DNA of 64,000 nt, taken from the NCBI GenBank assembly GCA_016887485.1, contig CP069394.1, positions 2,232,001-2,296,000 on the forward strand. Reading direction: 5' to 3'. The stretch comes from Chloroflexota bacterium. GTDB lineage: Bacteria > Chloroflexota > Anaerolineae > Anaerolineales > Anaerolineaceae. The translations under genes and the position numbers were made by a program. This document shows positions 35,403-43,754 of this stretch, piece after piece. The notes under the pieces were generated by a model, which did not search any database, was not told where the DNA came from, and saw only the letters and a list, made by a program, of their open reading frames with translations. Every line of letters starts with the position of its first letter. The stretch's first letter is position 1.

Positions 35403-37019
35403 TTAGAAGTAGCCTCCGCCAGCAAACGCTGAGATCAACAGCAAGAGCAGTAAGAGCGTCCAGAGGATGCCGCCTTCGCCTTCCAGAATTTTGGAGAATA
35501 TCTGGAGAATTCGCCCGATGAAGCTGTAGATGGACCAGAGGAGCCGATAGAGCCATTCCAGGCGGAAGAGTGGTTCAATTCGGGGGGAGACCCAATCGAG
35601 GATACCTGCCAGCTTGCTACTGGCCGGAAGCTGCAGATAGGGCGCTGAAATGCCCAGCCGGCGGATCAGGATAAATGCGATGAGCGCCAGAACGGAGCTG
35701 ATGAGCGGGAGCCACAACCTGCCCACTGTGAGGGAGCCGGGCCATCCGATCAGGTCCAGGGTCAGGATTGCCTGGATGATGATAATCAGCCCTAAGGGGT
35801 AGACAACCCGTGACCAGGATTCCAACGCGCCAGCCTCACCGCCTGGCTGCAGGATGCGGTTGATATACCCCAAAACCATCAACGTGTGCACCAGGATGAA
35901 GAAGACCGTCCAGAGGTTGAAGCCATTGCCCACCAGCCCCAGCCAGCCGCTGGCAAGCGGCGTGTAGGGCAGGCCGATCAATCCGATCAGACCAAAGTAG
36001 AGCAAGAAGTTCATCCGCTGGACGCGGGGATAATACAGGAAGAGCAGGCTGCCCGGCAGAAGCAGTGCCAGTCCCCAAGGCAGGCTGGCCTGGGGCTGTC
36101 CGTTCAGGACCGATACCGTGGCCAGTGACGCCAGGGCCACAATCCAGAATGGTCGTCCTTCGATTTCATCCTTGGCCGAAAGCCACCGAAAAGCCGCGTA
36201 AAGGGCGGAGATTGCCAGCAGCGCAAAGAAAATCCAGGAATAGCCGCTCAAACTTTCAGGCAGGATATTCGCGGGCAGCCGGGCTAAGAGCACCAGACTG
36301 GATGCTACTGGAGCCAGCCGCAGGATATTCCCACCACCGCGCCGCAGGACCGGCTCGTGCAGGAAGGGCATATTCAATGGAAGCACGCCCAGCCTCAGGC
36401 CGGCCGCGATCAGGAAGAATATGGCTGCATTTTGTGGGATTGCCGTCAGATCGAATGATCCTACGGATTGCCAGCCGATCATTGTGGCCAGGAAGAGCAT
36501 CAAAATGGAGGCCATCCGAACGCCATAGGCGACGATGATCCGGAAGTTGAATTCAGGAGTCTCTGCCAGACGCAGAAGATAGAACAATTCAAAAAGATCG
36601 GCAATCGCCCAGACCGCCATCATCGTCAGGCTGGTCCCGGCTTGCAGGGCCACCAATCCCAGGGCGGTTATGGTCATGCTGGCCGCCCAGGCGCGGGGTG
36701 TGCTGTCATAACGGGCGCGGGCTGCGCCGGTCAGCACAATGGCCAGGGTGATGGTGATCAGCGCCAGGACATAGGGCCAGGATTGGTAATCCAGAATCAG
36801 CGAAAAACGACCCAACAGATCCAGGTCGGTGCCTTCCCAGGAAAGGATGGGCAGCGTGGTGGGCAGCCTTAGGCGGAAGATAAAGACCGTCAGCCAGGCG
36901 AAAACACTGGCGCCGGTCGCGATCAACCAGGCCGTACCGAATTTGGGGCGGACGCGGTCCAAAATGGTGATGACCAGGGCGGCCACCAGCAGAAATCCAA
37001 TGGGAAGCAGGATTAACAT
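35403..37019 (-). CDS. Antiporter-like membrane subunit (NuoL/NuoM/HyfB-type)
   Basis: A 538-residue protein with about 14 membrane segments plus two more near the C-terminus. MAVWAIADLFELFYLL corresponds to the TM5 helix of antiporter subunits (with a Glu), and AAGLRLGVLPLNMPFLHEP corresponds to the TM7-8 region where a Lys is normally found; here it is Arg. The C-terminal third carries an amphipathic lateral stretch like NuoL. It starts 17 bp after the dihydropyrimidinase gene and is followed at once by the HyfE-like gene, so the four genes may be one transcript. Confidence 0.75.
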   Translation of the reverse strand: MLILLPIGFLLVAALVITILDRVRPKFGTAWLIATGASVFAWLTVFIFRLRLPTTLPILSWEGTDLDLLGRFSLILDYQSWPYVLALITITLAIVLTGAARARYDSTPRAWAASMTITALGLVALQAGTSLTMMAVWAIADLFELFYLLRLAETPEFNFRIIVAYGVRMASILMLFLATMIGWQSVGSFDLTAIPQNAAIFFLIAAGLRLGVLPLNMPFLHEPVLRRGGGNILRLAPVASSLVLLARLPANILPESLSGYSWIFFALLAISALYAAFRWLSAKDEIEGRPFWIVALASLATVSVLNGQPQASLPWGLALLLPGSLLFLYYPRVQRMNFLLYFGLIGLIGLPYTPLASGWLGLVGNGFNLWTVFFILVHTLMVLGYINRILQPGGEAGALESWSRVVYPLGLIIIIQAILTLDLIGWPGSLTVGRLWLPLISSVLALIAFILIRRLGISAPYLQLPASSKLAGILDWVSPRIEPLFRLEWLYRLLWSIYSFIGRILQIFSKILEGEGGILWTLLLLLLLISAFAGGGYF

Positions 37020-37036
37020 CGGGAATCAGTTAGGGC

Positions 37037-38458
37037 TCAGGCCAGGATTTCGCCTTCACGCCGGTGCAGGAATTTTCCCATACCGGGTTTACCATACCAG
37101 TTGCCATGATCCACGATCTTCTGCCCGCGCAAGAAGACCATTACAGGGAAGCCCTTGAGCTGCCAGCCTTCATAAAGGTTGTAGTCTGTGCGGTGCTTGG
37201 CGACCTCAACGCCATAGGTCAGTTCCTTGTTGGGGTCCCAAATGGCAATGTCGGCATCCGCACCGGGGATCAGGGAGCCTTTCTGGGGGTAAAGCCCGAA
37301 GATACGGGCCGGGTTGGTGGCATGCAGGGCGACGAACTGGTTGGGTGTCAGCCGGTCGCTGTCAACAGCTTCAGTCCAGAGTACCGGCATCCGGTCACCC
37401 ACGCCGGGCAGGCCGTTGGGAATCTTGGTGAAATCGCCTCCACCGAGTTCTTTACCGGGGATGGCGACGGGCTTGCCTTCGTAGTCGATCGGCTGGGTGC
37501 CGTCATAGAAGAAGGGGCAGTGATCGGTGGAGACGACCTGGATGATACCTTTCTCCAGACCTTCCCAAACGCGCTCGTTATCCGCGCGGGTGCGCATGGG
37601 TGGTGAACAGATCCATTTAGCGCCATCGGGACGGCGCAGATCGTTTTCGTCAAAGAACAGGTACTGTGGACAGGTTTCGCCCATCATATTGAGGCCGTGT
37701 TCGCGGGCATATTGCAGCTGGTCCACTTCACCGGCGGTGTTCATATGCACGAGATAGAGCGGGGCATCGCCAGCCTGAGCGGCCAGGGCGGCTGCCCGCA
37801 AGGACGCTTCCACCTCACCCCAGGCGGGGCGGGTCTTGGCATGATAGATTGGATCGGTGTTGCCGGCCTGCAGGGCTTCTTCGACCAGGATGTCAATCAC
37901 ATCCCCGTTCTCTGCGTGCACCAGGGTCAGGATTCCGGCCGATTTGGCCACCCGCATCACCCGAAAGATCTCGCCATCCTGCAAGCGCAGGCGGCCGTTG
38001 TAGGCAGTAAAGACCTTGAGGCTGGTGATCCCAAGATCGGGCAGACTGAAGATCTCCTTGGCCACGTCTTTATCGAAGCGGGTGATGTTCATATGGAAGC
38101 CGTAATCTAGTGCAGCTTTCGGGTCCGCTTTGGCACGCCAGCGATCAATATTTTCCGCCAGGGTGCCTTCATCCTGAGGAACAAAGTCGATTACCGTGGT
38201 GGTGCCGCCAAAAGCCGCGGCTTTCATCCCGGTGTAATGGTCATCGGAGGATACCGTGCCGAACATTGGCAAGTCCAGGTGGACATGGGCATCAACCCCG
38301 CCCGGGAGAACATAGAGTCCTGTGGCATCAACGACATCCGCGTTGGGATGGGAAAGGTTTTTGCCAATCAGGGCGATCTTTTCATTTTCAATGAGAATGT
38401 CGGCTTTATAAGTTTCACTGGCCGTGATTAAGGTGCCGTTTTTTATCAAAGTAGCCAT
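37037..38458 (-). CDS. Dihydropyrimidinase / hydantoinase
   Basis: A 473-residue binuclear metalloenzyme of the cyclic-amidase family that opens dihydropyrimidine or hydantoin rings. Metal ligands are His58 and His60 (DAHVHLD), the Lys148 that is carboxylated in SLKVFTAYNG, a His in HAENGD, a His in LVHMNTAGE and Asp in STDHCPF. The substrate-binding Tyr region is present in KVFTAYNG. The gene is in the same orientation as the carbamoyltransferase/carbamate kinase genes a few kb away, which suggests it opens a cyclic ureide in that route. Allantoinase or dihydroorotase activity cannot be excluded. Confidence 0.92.
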   Translation of the reverse strand: MATLIKNGTLITASETYKADILIENEKIALIGKNLSHPNADVVDATGLYVLPGGVDAHVHLDLPMFGTVSSDDHYTGMKAAAFGGTTTVIDFVPQDEGTLAENIDRWRAKADPKAALDYGFHMNITRFDKDVAKEIFSLPDLGITSLKVFTAYNGRLRLQDGEIFRVMRVAKSAGILTLVHAENGDVIDILVEEALQAGNTDPIYHAKTRPAWGEVEASLRAAALAAQAGDAPLYLVHMNTAGEVDQLQYAREHGLNMMGETCPQYLFFDENDLRRPDGAKWICSPPMRTRADNERVWEGLEKGIIQVVSTDHCPFFYDGTQPIDYEGKPVAIPGKELGGGDFTKIPNGLPGVGDRMPVLWTEAVDSDRLTPNQFVALHATNPARIFGLYPQKGSLIPGADADIAIWDPNKELTYGVEVAKHRTDYNLYEGWQLKGFPVMVFLRGQKIVDHGNWYGKPGMGKFLHRREGEILA

Positions 38459-38585
38459 TTTGATGCTCCAAAATATGCTGATGTGGATAAATTTTCCTCG
38501 TTAATGATTTTAGCAGATATTGGGTAAAAGGATAAGCCGCCGGAATTTGTGGCGTGACCATGAGTCATTCTCTAAAATTGTATGA

Positions 38586-38613
38586 TTGACAAATTTATTT
38601 TATATGGTATAGT
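38586..38613 (+). promoter_or_regulatory. Promoter of the cold-shock gene
   Basis: TTGACA (38586-38591), 16-bp spacer, TATAGT (38608-38613). Expected start of transcription near 38620, giving an untranslated leader of about 125 bases. Confidence 0.75.
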
Positions 38614-38623
38614 GGTTGTTGAA

Positions 38624-38708
38624 GTGAAGTCAGTTTTTGGAAAGGTAGCGACCATCCAGACTTGCGGAGACTGGGTGGTGCTTTTTTTTCCACTAATGAG
38701 GACTTCAC
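38624..38708 (+). promoter_or_regulatory. Attenuator-like leader of the cold-shock gene
   Basis: The leader contains GTGAAGTC (38624-38631) and its exact complement GACTTCAC (38701-38708), which would close a long-range stem around a strong terminator-like hairpin at 38648-38689. A terminator inside the 5' leader suggests that the downstream gene is expressed only when the hairpin is melted, for instance by low temperature or by the Csp protein itself. This mechanism is inferred. Confidence 0.6.
38648..38689 (+). terminator. Terminator hairpin within the csp leader
   Basis: Stem GCGACCATCCAG (38648-38659) against CTGGGTGGTGC (38671-38681), with one bulge and one G-T pair, an 11-nt loop and eight T (38682-38689). 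The csp start codon lies 55 bp downstream. Confidence 0.72.
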
Positions 38709-38743
38709 AATAGTCAACACTTTTACAAAAGGAAACAGTTAGA

Positions 38744-38953
38744 ATGGCAGAAAAAGAAATTGGAACCGTGAAATGGTTCAATGATGCAAAAGGCTTTGGT
38801 TTTATCGCTCGTGAGCAGGGAGATGACGTATTCGTACATTTCTCCGCGATCACTGGTTCAGGCTTCAAATCCCTGAAAGAGGACCAGAAAGTCGAATTTT
38901 CCGTGGAACAAGGCCCCAAGGGTCTTCAGGCCAAGGATGTCCTACCCCTGTAA
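38744..38953 (+). CDS. cspA: Cold-shock protein (CspA family)
   Basis: A 69-residue single-stranded nucleic-acid-binding protein of the CSD/OB fold. The RNA-binding motifs are KGFGFIAR (RNP1) and DVFVHFSA (RNP2), with [11 protein letters not shown] at the start. It acts as an RNA chaperone and possible antiterminator. Ribosome-binding site AAAGGAAA. The long leader carries a terminator hairpin, which suggests control at the transcript level. The C-terminal [10 protein letters not shown] is typical. A terminator follows. Confidence 0.95.
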   Translation: MAEKEIGTVKWFNDAKGFGFIAREQGDDVFVHFSAITGSGFKSLKEDQKVEFSVEQGPKGLQAKDVLPL

Positions 38954-38984
38954 GTCGAGAGACTTAAATAATTTAGAAAACAAT

Positions 38985-39022
38985 ACCGGCCAGGTTTCCG
39001 CAAACTGGCCGGTTATTATTTT
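38985..39022 (+). terminator. Terminator of the cold-shock gene
   Basis: Perfect 9-bp stem ACCGGCCAG / CTGGCCGGT, 11-nt loop, then TATTATTTT. Confidence 0.85.
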
Positions 39023-39073
39023 AATATTGGGGGATTGTGAATGGTGAATACTCAACCAATTTTTCCTACTTGC

Positions 39074-39640
39074 TTATTTTGAACCAAAGGAGTTGAGGCC
39101 TCCCAATAGGGCCAGGATGGCTGGGTCCAGGGCTGTATCGGGGAGCGTATCAGCCTGATATTCATTGGACTGTAAGGCTCGCTCGCGCAGGGAATGCCAC
39201 AGCACTTCCCGTTCCTCCTGAGCTTTGACTACCAAGTCGTTGATCGTCTGGGCGGTTTGGAATTGTTCCCCTGTGGTATAGAAGAAAGTGATCCGTTTCC
39301 AGTCACTGGCCGGGATCGGGTGTTCCAGGCGTTGCAGGGGACCGATCTGTAATTTGAAGTATTCCTCCTGCGCCCGGGGGTGATTAGGCTCATCCCTAAT
39401 CAAGTCGCGCCGCCGGGTGAGCTCATGACCGAGGATGCTGGCGACATAAGCGATCTGCCAGCGCTCCGCCTTGCCAAAAACCTTGGTTTGGTAGAAAGCC
39501 AGGTAATCGACAGAGATCACCTTGGGTGCGTTTTTCAGTGGAATGCGATACCAGCCAAACAGGCGAGCGATGTCGAAATCGCGCTGGGAGGGCAGGATGG
39601 CGACCAGGATCAGGGCTGTTTCAGGAAGGATGCTGCTCAT
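39074..39640 (-). CDS. Hypothetical protein, 188 residues
   Basis: I do not recognise this gene. The product starts with a hydrophobic stretch (ETALILVAILPS) followed by RDFDIARLFGWYRIPLKNAP, a basic helical region (GHELTRRRDLIRDEPNHPRA), and a C-terminal charged helix. The N-terminal stretch is not long enough to be a clear signal peptide, so the protein is probably cytoplasmic. GGGGAAATC lies upstream of the ATG. It stands alone between the csp gene and an intergenic repeat. Codon usage resembles the neighbouring core genes, so it is likely real. Confidence 0.6.
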   Translation of the reverse strand: MSSILPETALILVAILPSQRDFDIARLFGWYRIPLKNAPKVISVDYLAFYQTKVFGKAERWQIAYVASILGHELTRRRDLIRDEPNHPRAQEEYFKLQIGPLQRLEHPIPASDWKRITFFYTTGEQFQTAQTINDLVVKAQEEREVLWHSLRERALQSNEYQADTLPDTALDPAILALLGGLNSFGSK

Positions 39641-39704
39641 GATTTCCCCTTTGTTTGTGAGGTCTTTGGGATTCTATCATGGAATTCATCGTGGGAGAAA
39701 GGCT

Positions 39705-39833
39705 GTCACATGCGCTACGCGGCATGTGACCTACTTATTTTCCTTACTTCTTGTCATTGCGAGCCCCGTCAGGGGCGTGGCAATCCCAGAGGCTGCTTTC
39801 CTGGCGAGATTGCTTCGCTACGCTCGCAATGAC
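39705..39833. repeat. Dispersed intergenic repeat, two hairpin units
   Basis: Unit A is GTCACATG / CATGTGAC (39705-39712 and 39723-39730) with CGCTACGCGG in its loop. Unit B spans 39753-39833 and is bounded by GTCATTGCGAG and its exact complement CTCGCAATGAC. A second locus at 50553-50626 carries the same two sequence types in the opposite order. No gene is seen here. Confidence 0.65.
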
Positions 39834-39846
39834 AGGGTAATTTAAT

Positions 39847-39876
39847 CAAAAACTCCCGGCATCTTGCATCCGGGAG
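39847..39876 (-). terminator. Terminator of the PLP-enzyme gene
   Basis: Stem CTCCCGG / CCGGGAG with a 10-nt loop; on the minus strand it is followed by TTTTT. Confidence 0.75.
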
Positions 39877-39902
39877 CTTTTGATTCAACTGTGAAAGGGA
39901 GA

Positions 39903-41369
39903 TTAGAGCAGTCCAACCTTGGCGTTGAACTCCTCGATCTTTTCATCAATAGCGGGGATCTCGGCCTGGAGTTCGGTCCAGTAATCACGCTGGTACCATT
40001 GGTCCTTGATCTCCTGATAGGTCTTGCCCTGTTGTTCAACCCATGTGAAGTACTTCAGGTTATGGATGCGTTTCTGGCCAATGTAAGTCAGGTCTTCGAG
40101 GTAATCGGTAGCGAGGCCCTTCAGCCAGCGGCTGTCATCAACGGCTGCGGCTTTCTCGGAATATTCGCCCATTTCCTCGCGCATTTCGTGCAGACGGCTG
40201 TTGTAAAGTTCCATTGAGTCGGTCAGAACGGTCACAACGATGTCGTTCTCGGTCAGTTCACGATATTTCGCGACTTTGATGGCGGAGAGCACGTTGGAGA
40301 TGCCGGAGAAGCCCAGCAGGTCCAGGTTTTCAACGAGTTCAGTGGGTACACCGGAATTCACCAGGTGCGTCTGGCCTTCGGGTTCGTTGAACAGGCGGGC
40401 CAGATTGACAACAGCGTTGTCGTCAATGGCGACCACAAAATCGGTGTTGCTGGCATGATGAATCCAGGGCACGTGCTTGTCGCCGATGCCTTCGATCCGG
40501 TGAGCGCCGAAACCGTTCTCATAGAGGGTCGGGCATTGGACGGCTTCGGAAGCAGCCACGAAACTGCTGGGGAATTTCTGCTTCATGTAATCGCCGCTGG
40601 CGATTGTCCCGGCGGAACCGGTGGCGGAGACCATACCGCGGTAAGTGTCTTTGGGACCAGCGAGTTGCTGGACCAGTTCTTCAATAGCATGGCCGGTGAT
40701 GTCATAGTGCCAAAGGTAGTTGCCGAATTCATCAAACTGGTTGAAGATCATCAGGTCTTCACCGGAATTGCGCAGTTCCCAGCACTTGTCAAAGATTTCT
40801 TTGACGTTGGATTCGGAACCGGGGGTCTTGATGGTTTCGCCGGCGATGCTGGCGAGCCACTCGAAACGTTCCTTGCTCATCTCTTCCGGGAGGATCGCGA
40901 TGGATTCGCAGGCCAGCAATGCGGAGTCATATGCGCCGCCACGGCAGTAGTTGCCGGTGGAGGGCCATACAGCTTTTTGCTGGGTGGGGTCAAACTGACC
41001 GGTGACCAGGCGGGGTACCAGACAGCCGAAGGCTGCGCCGACTTTGTGCGCGCCGGTGGGGAACCACTTGCCAACCAGGGCCACGATCCGGGCGGGGGTG
41101 CCGGTCAGGCTTTCGGGGAATTCGATATAGTTCAGGCCGCCAAAAAGGCCACCGGAGGCTTTAGGTTCGTTGTGCCAGGTGATCCGGAATAAGTTGCGGG
41201 GATCCAGGTCCCAAAGACCAACGGTTTTCAGTTGTTCTTTGATCTTGTCGGGCACCAGACTTGGATTGCGCATTTGGGCGAAGGTGGGGATGATGATGTT
41301 GCGCTCGCGAACGCGTTGAATCGTTCGTTCAAGTCGATCAGGAAAAACGGTGAGGTCGATTTTTGCCAT
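39903..41369 (-). CDS. Fold-type II PLP-dependent enzyme
   Basis: A 488-residue enzyme of the tryptophan-synthase-beta/cysteine-synthase superfamily. The PLP Lys is in FPTGAHKVGAAFG (near residue 105-115), the cofactor-phosphate loop is in GSAGTIASGDY, and the substrate loop STGNYCRGGAYDSA is also present. It differs from YgeX (diaminopropionate ammonia-lyase) but has a plausible similar role because it shares a candidate operator with the carbamoyltransferase operon. Which amino acid it acts on is not known. It has its own promoter with a TATAAT at 41414-41409 on the minus strand and a terminator. Confidence 0.78.
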   Translation of the reverse strand: MAKIDLTVFPDRLERTIQRVRERNIIIPTFAQMRNPSLVPDKIKEQLKTVGLWDLDPRNLFRITWHNEPKASGGLFGGLNYIEFPESLTGTPARIVALVGKWFPTGAHKVGAAFGCLVPRLVTGQFDPTQQKAVWPSTGNYCRGGAYDSALLACESIAILPEEMSKERFEWLASIAGETIKTPGSESNVKEIFDKCWELRNSGEDLMIFNQFDEFGNYLWHYDITGHAIEELVQQLAGPKDTYRGMVSATGSAGTIASGDYMKQKFPSSFVAASEAVQCPTLYENGFGAHRIEGIGDKHVPWIHHASNTDFVVAIDDNAVVNLARLFNEPEGQTHLVNSGVPTELVENLDLLGFSGISNVLSAIKVAKYRELTENDIVVTVLTDSMELYNSRLHEMREEMGEYSEKAAAVDDSRWLKGLATDYLEDLTYIGQKRIHNLKYFTWVEQQGKTYQEIKDQWYQRDYWTELQAEIPAIDEKIEEFNAKVGLL

Positions 41370-41387
41370 TAAGGGACTCCTTGGTAT

Positions 41388-41398
41388 TTGTCAGACAA
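41388..41398. promoter_or_regulatory. Candidate GntR operator at the PLP-enzyme promoter
   Basis: The palindrome TTGTCAGACAA lies just downstream of the expected transcription start and 18 bp upstream of the ATG. Sites of the same sequence type flank the promoter of the 8-oxoguanine deaminase operon. Confidence 0.6.
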
Positions 41399-41408
41399 TT
41401 ACATGTCT

Positions 41409-41414
41409 ATTATA
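41409..41414 (-). promoter_or_regulatory. -10 element of the PLP-enzyme gene
   Basis: TATAAT on the minus strand. No good -35 is seen; an ATCCTCT / AGAGGAT inverted repeat occupies 41414-41431. Confidence 0.45.
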
Positions 41415-41475
41415 TCCTCTTTTTAGAGGATTGTATTTTGAGATTTTGGACTAATCCGTTTTATAGAAGGCTCGT

Positions 41476-42426
41476 TTAGGCTTCCGGGTTTTCCATGTCT
41501 TCGGGGGCTTCGGCGACGATATAGAGCGGGCGTCCCTTGGCCTCATCATAGATCCGGCCGATGTATTCACCGATGATCCCCAGGCTGATCAGTTGCACGC
41601 CACCGAGGAAGAGCACAATGGTCAAAGTGGTGGCTTGCCCCAGCAGGACTGTCCCTGTTGTGAGGCGCAGGATCGCAACCACGGGGATCGCAATCACAGC
41701 CAAACCGGCGCAAATGAAGCCAAGGTAGGTGGCCAGCTGAAGGGGGAAATAGGAAAAACTGGTGATGGCGTTCAAAGCCAATTGGATCATTTTCTTGAGG
41801 GGATACTTGGTCTCACCGGCAAATCGGGCATGGCGCTTATATTCCACACCGATCTGTTTGAAGCCTACCCAGGTAGACATCCCGCGCAGGAAGCGATGCT
41901 TCTCGCGCATCTTATCCATCACAGCTACAACCTTGCGGTCCATCAGGCGGAAGTCGCCGGTATCCAGCGGAATGTCAACATCGGTGATCTTATAGATCAG
42001 CCGGTAGAAAAGTGCGGCAGTGGTTTTCTTGAACCAGGTTTCGCCCTCGCGCTCAGATCGCACGGCATAGACCACCTCGTAACCCTCGCGCCATTTTTCA
42101 ATGAGTTGAAGGATCACTTCGGGCGGGTCTTGCAGGTCGGCGTCAATGATGATCACGGCGTCACCGCGGCTGAAATCCAGTCCTGCGGTCACGGCGATCT
42201 GGTGACCAAAATTGCGGGCAAAGATGATCGGACGCACCCGTTCATCGTTTTCAGCCAGCTTGCGGATGATCTCTGTTGAGCCATCCTTGGAGCCGTCATC
42301 TATGAGGATCAGTTCCCAGGGTTCGCCGGTCTGATCCATCACATCGCGCACCCGCGGATAAAGCTCAGGGATGTTTTCCAGTTCATTATAGATCGGCGCA
42401 ATAATAGAAAAGGTAGGTTTTTTCAT
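41476..42426 (-). CDS. Family 2 glycosyltransferase, DPM/GtrB type
   Basis: A 316-residue membrane glycosyltransferase. The N-terminal GT-A domain has [26 protein letters not shown] and the metal motif [11 protein letters not shown]. The C-terminal part has two membrane helices (about 228-290) and [15 protein letters not shown], typical of enzymes that load a sugar onto a polyprenyl phosphate. It should therefore supply lipid-linked sugar for glycan modification. Its start overlaps the threonine synthase stop by four bases. Confidence 0.9.
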   Translation of the reverse strand: MKKPTFSIIAPIYNELENIPELYPRVRDVMDQTGEPWELILIDDGSKDGSTEIIRKLAENDERVRPIIFARNFGHQIAVTAGLDFSRGDAVIIIDADLQDPPEVILQLIEKWREGYEVVYAVRSEREGETWFKKTTAALFYRLIYKITDVDIPLDTGDFRLMDRKVVAVMDKMREKHRFLRGMSTWVGFKQIGVEYKRHARFAGETKYPLKKMIQLALNAITSFSYFPLQLATYLGFICAGLAVIAIPVVAILRLTTGTVLLGQATTLTIVLFLGGVQLISLGIIGEYIGRIYDEAKGRPLYIVAEAPEDMENPEA

Positions 42427-43670
42427 TGAAGCACCTTTTTCACTGCTGAAAGCGTCGGTTCAATGATTGGCGCTTCCTGGACGGCCTGCATCGCAGCTTT
42501 GACGTCCTTGAGGCCGCTGCCTGTGCTGAGCACCAACACCGGATCATCCGGGGCCACGACATGCTCATCCACGGCTTTCACCAGGCCGGCATAGGCGGTG
42601 GCGGCGGCGGGCTCAGCAAAGATCCCGACCTTACCGAGTTCGGCAATCGCATTCAGGATCGCCTGATCGGGGACGATCAGATAGGTGCCGCCGGTCTCTC
42701 GGGCTGCCCGGACAGCGCGCACGCCATCCCGCGGCAGGTCCACGGAGATGCTGTCGGCCAGGGTGCTGGCGCTGACGGGTTTGATGTCTTCATCGCCCTG
42801 GTTAAAGGTGTTGGCAATGGCGGCGGATCCTTCGGATTGGACGCCTATGATGCGCGGGATCTGCGGCAGCCAGCCAAGGGCATGGAGGTCTTTGAAGCCT
42901 TTATGCACACCGGAGATGATGTTGCCATCGCCCACCGGGACGAAGACGGTCAGAGGTTTGCTGCCATTGGGGAGTTGGCGGATGACCTGTTCCCAGATTT
43001 CGAACCCAGCGGTTTTCTTGCCTTCAGCAGTGAAGGGGTTGAAGCCGGTGTTGCGGTTATACCAGCCGAAATTCTCGGTCGCTTCAATACTGAGGTCAAA
43101 AGCCTGGTCATAGGTGCCATCCACCAGCAGCACCTGGGCGCCGAAGACGATCAACTGAGCAATTTTGGCGGGTGGGGCTGTGCGGGGGGCAAAGATCACA
43201 GCCCGCGAGCCAACAGCTGCTGCCATTCCGGCCAGCGCTGCACCGGCATTGCCGGTGGAGGCGGCCACGGTCACTTCCGCACCGATCTGATTGGCACGGG
43301 CGACGACGATCGCACTGGCCCGGTCCTTGAATGAGGCGGTGGGATTGGGGCTTTCATCCTTGATCCAAAGCTTTTGAAGGCCAAGTTTCTCGGCCAGGCG
43401 GGTGGGTTGGTAGACGGGCGTCCAGCCGGCACGCCGGAGAGGTGTTCCCAGGCCGCCGGGATCTCCCACAGGCAGCAGGTTCAGGTAACGCCAGAGCGAG
43501 GCTTCGGGCAGGTTCATGAATTTATCTGGGGAGTATTTGGCTTTAAGGGCTTCGTAATCGAGGATGACGTTCAAGTTGCCGCCGTCTTTGGGACAGGTAT
43601 AGGTCACTTCATCGGGGCCATATTCCGCGCCGCAAAGTGAACATTGGTAATGTGAAAATTTGGGTGTCAT
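42423..43670 (-). CDS. thrC: Threonine synthase
   Basis: A 415-residue PLP enzyme that converts O-phosphohomoserine to threonine. An N-terminal zinc-ribbon-like segment (CSLCGAEYG and CPKDGG) is typical of this branch. The PLP Lys is in [11 protein letters not shown], followed by [13 protein letters not shown] (phosphate-binding) and [17 protein letters not shown]-terminal [12 protein letters not shown] completes the fold. A TATAAT lies on the minus strand at 43733-43728, within the loop of the upstream terminator hairpin. It may also serve related substrates, but the motif set fits ThrC well. Confidence 0.92.
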   Translation of the reverse strand: MTPKFSHYQCSLCGAEYGPDEVTYTCPKDGGNLNVILDYEALKAKYSPDKFMNLPEASLWRYLNLLPVGDPGGLGTPLRRAGWTPVYQPTRLAEKLGLQKLWIKDESPNPTASFKDRASAIVVARANQIGAEVTVAASTGNAGAALAGMAAAVGSRAVIFAPRTAPPAKIAQLIVFGAQVLLVDGTYDQAFDLSIEATENFGWYNRNTGFNPFTAEGKKTAGFEIWEQVIRQLPNGSKPLTVFVPVGDGNIISGVHKGFKDLHALGWLPQIPRIIGVQSEGSAAIANTFNQGDEDIKPVSASTLADSISVDLPRDGVRAVRAARETGGTYLIVPDQAILNAIAELGKVGIFAEPAAATAYAGLVKAVDEHVVAPDDPVLVLSTGSGLKDVKAAMQAVQEAPIIEPTLSAVKKVLQ

Positions 43671-43708
43671 AGTGAATTTCCCTTGAACCAGGACTTGAAT
43701 ATTATGCA

Positions 43709-43741
43709 GAAAAGGGCTGCTATGTTGATTATAACAGCCCT
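43709..43741 (-). terminator. Terminator of the carbamoyltransferase/carbamate kinase operon
   Basis: Stem AGGGCTG / CAGCCCT around a 15-nt loop; on the minus strand it is followed by TTTTC. It lies 14 bp past the carbamate kinase stop. Confidence 0.72.
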
Positions 43742-43754
43742 CGTTTTTTGGAAA

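Noticed and set aside
39903-41369. Diaminopropionate ammonia-lyase (YgeX)
   Set aside because: The context suggests it, but the sequence does not follow the YgeX pattern and is about 90 residues longer, so only the PLP fold is claimed.
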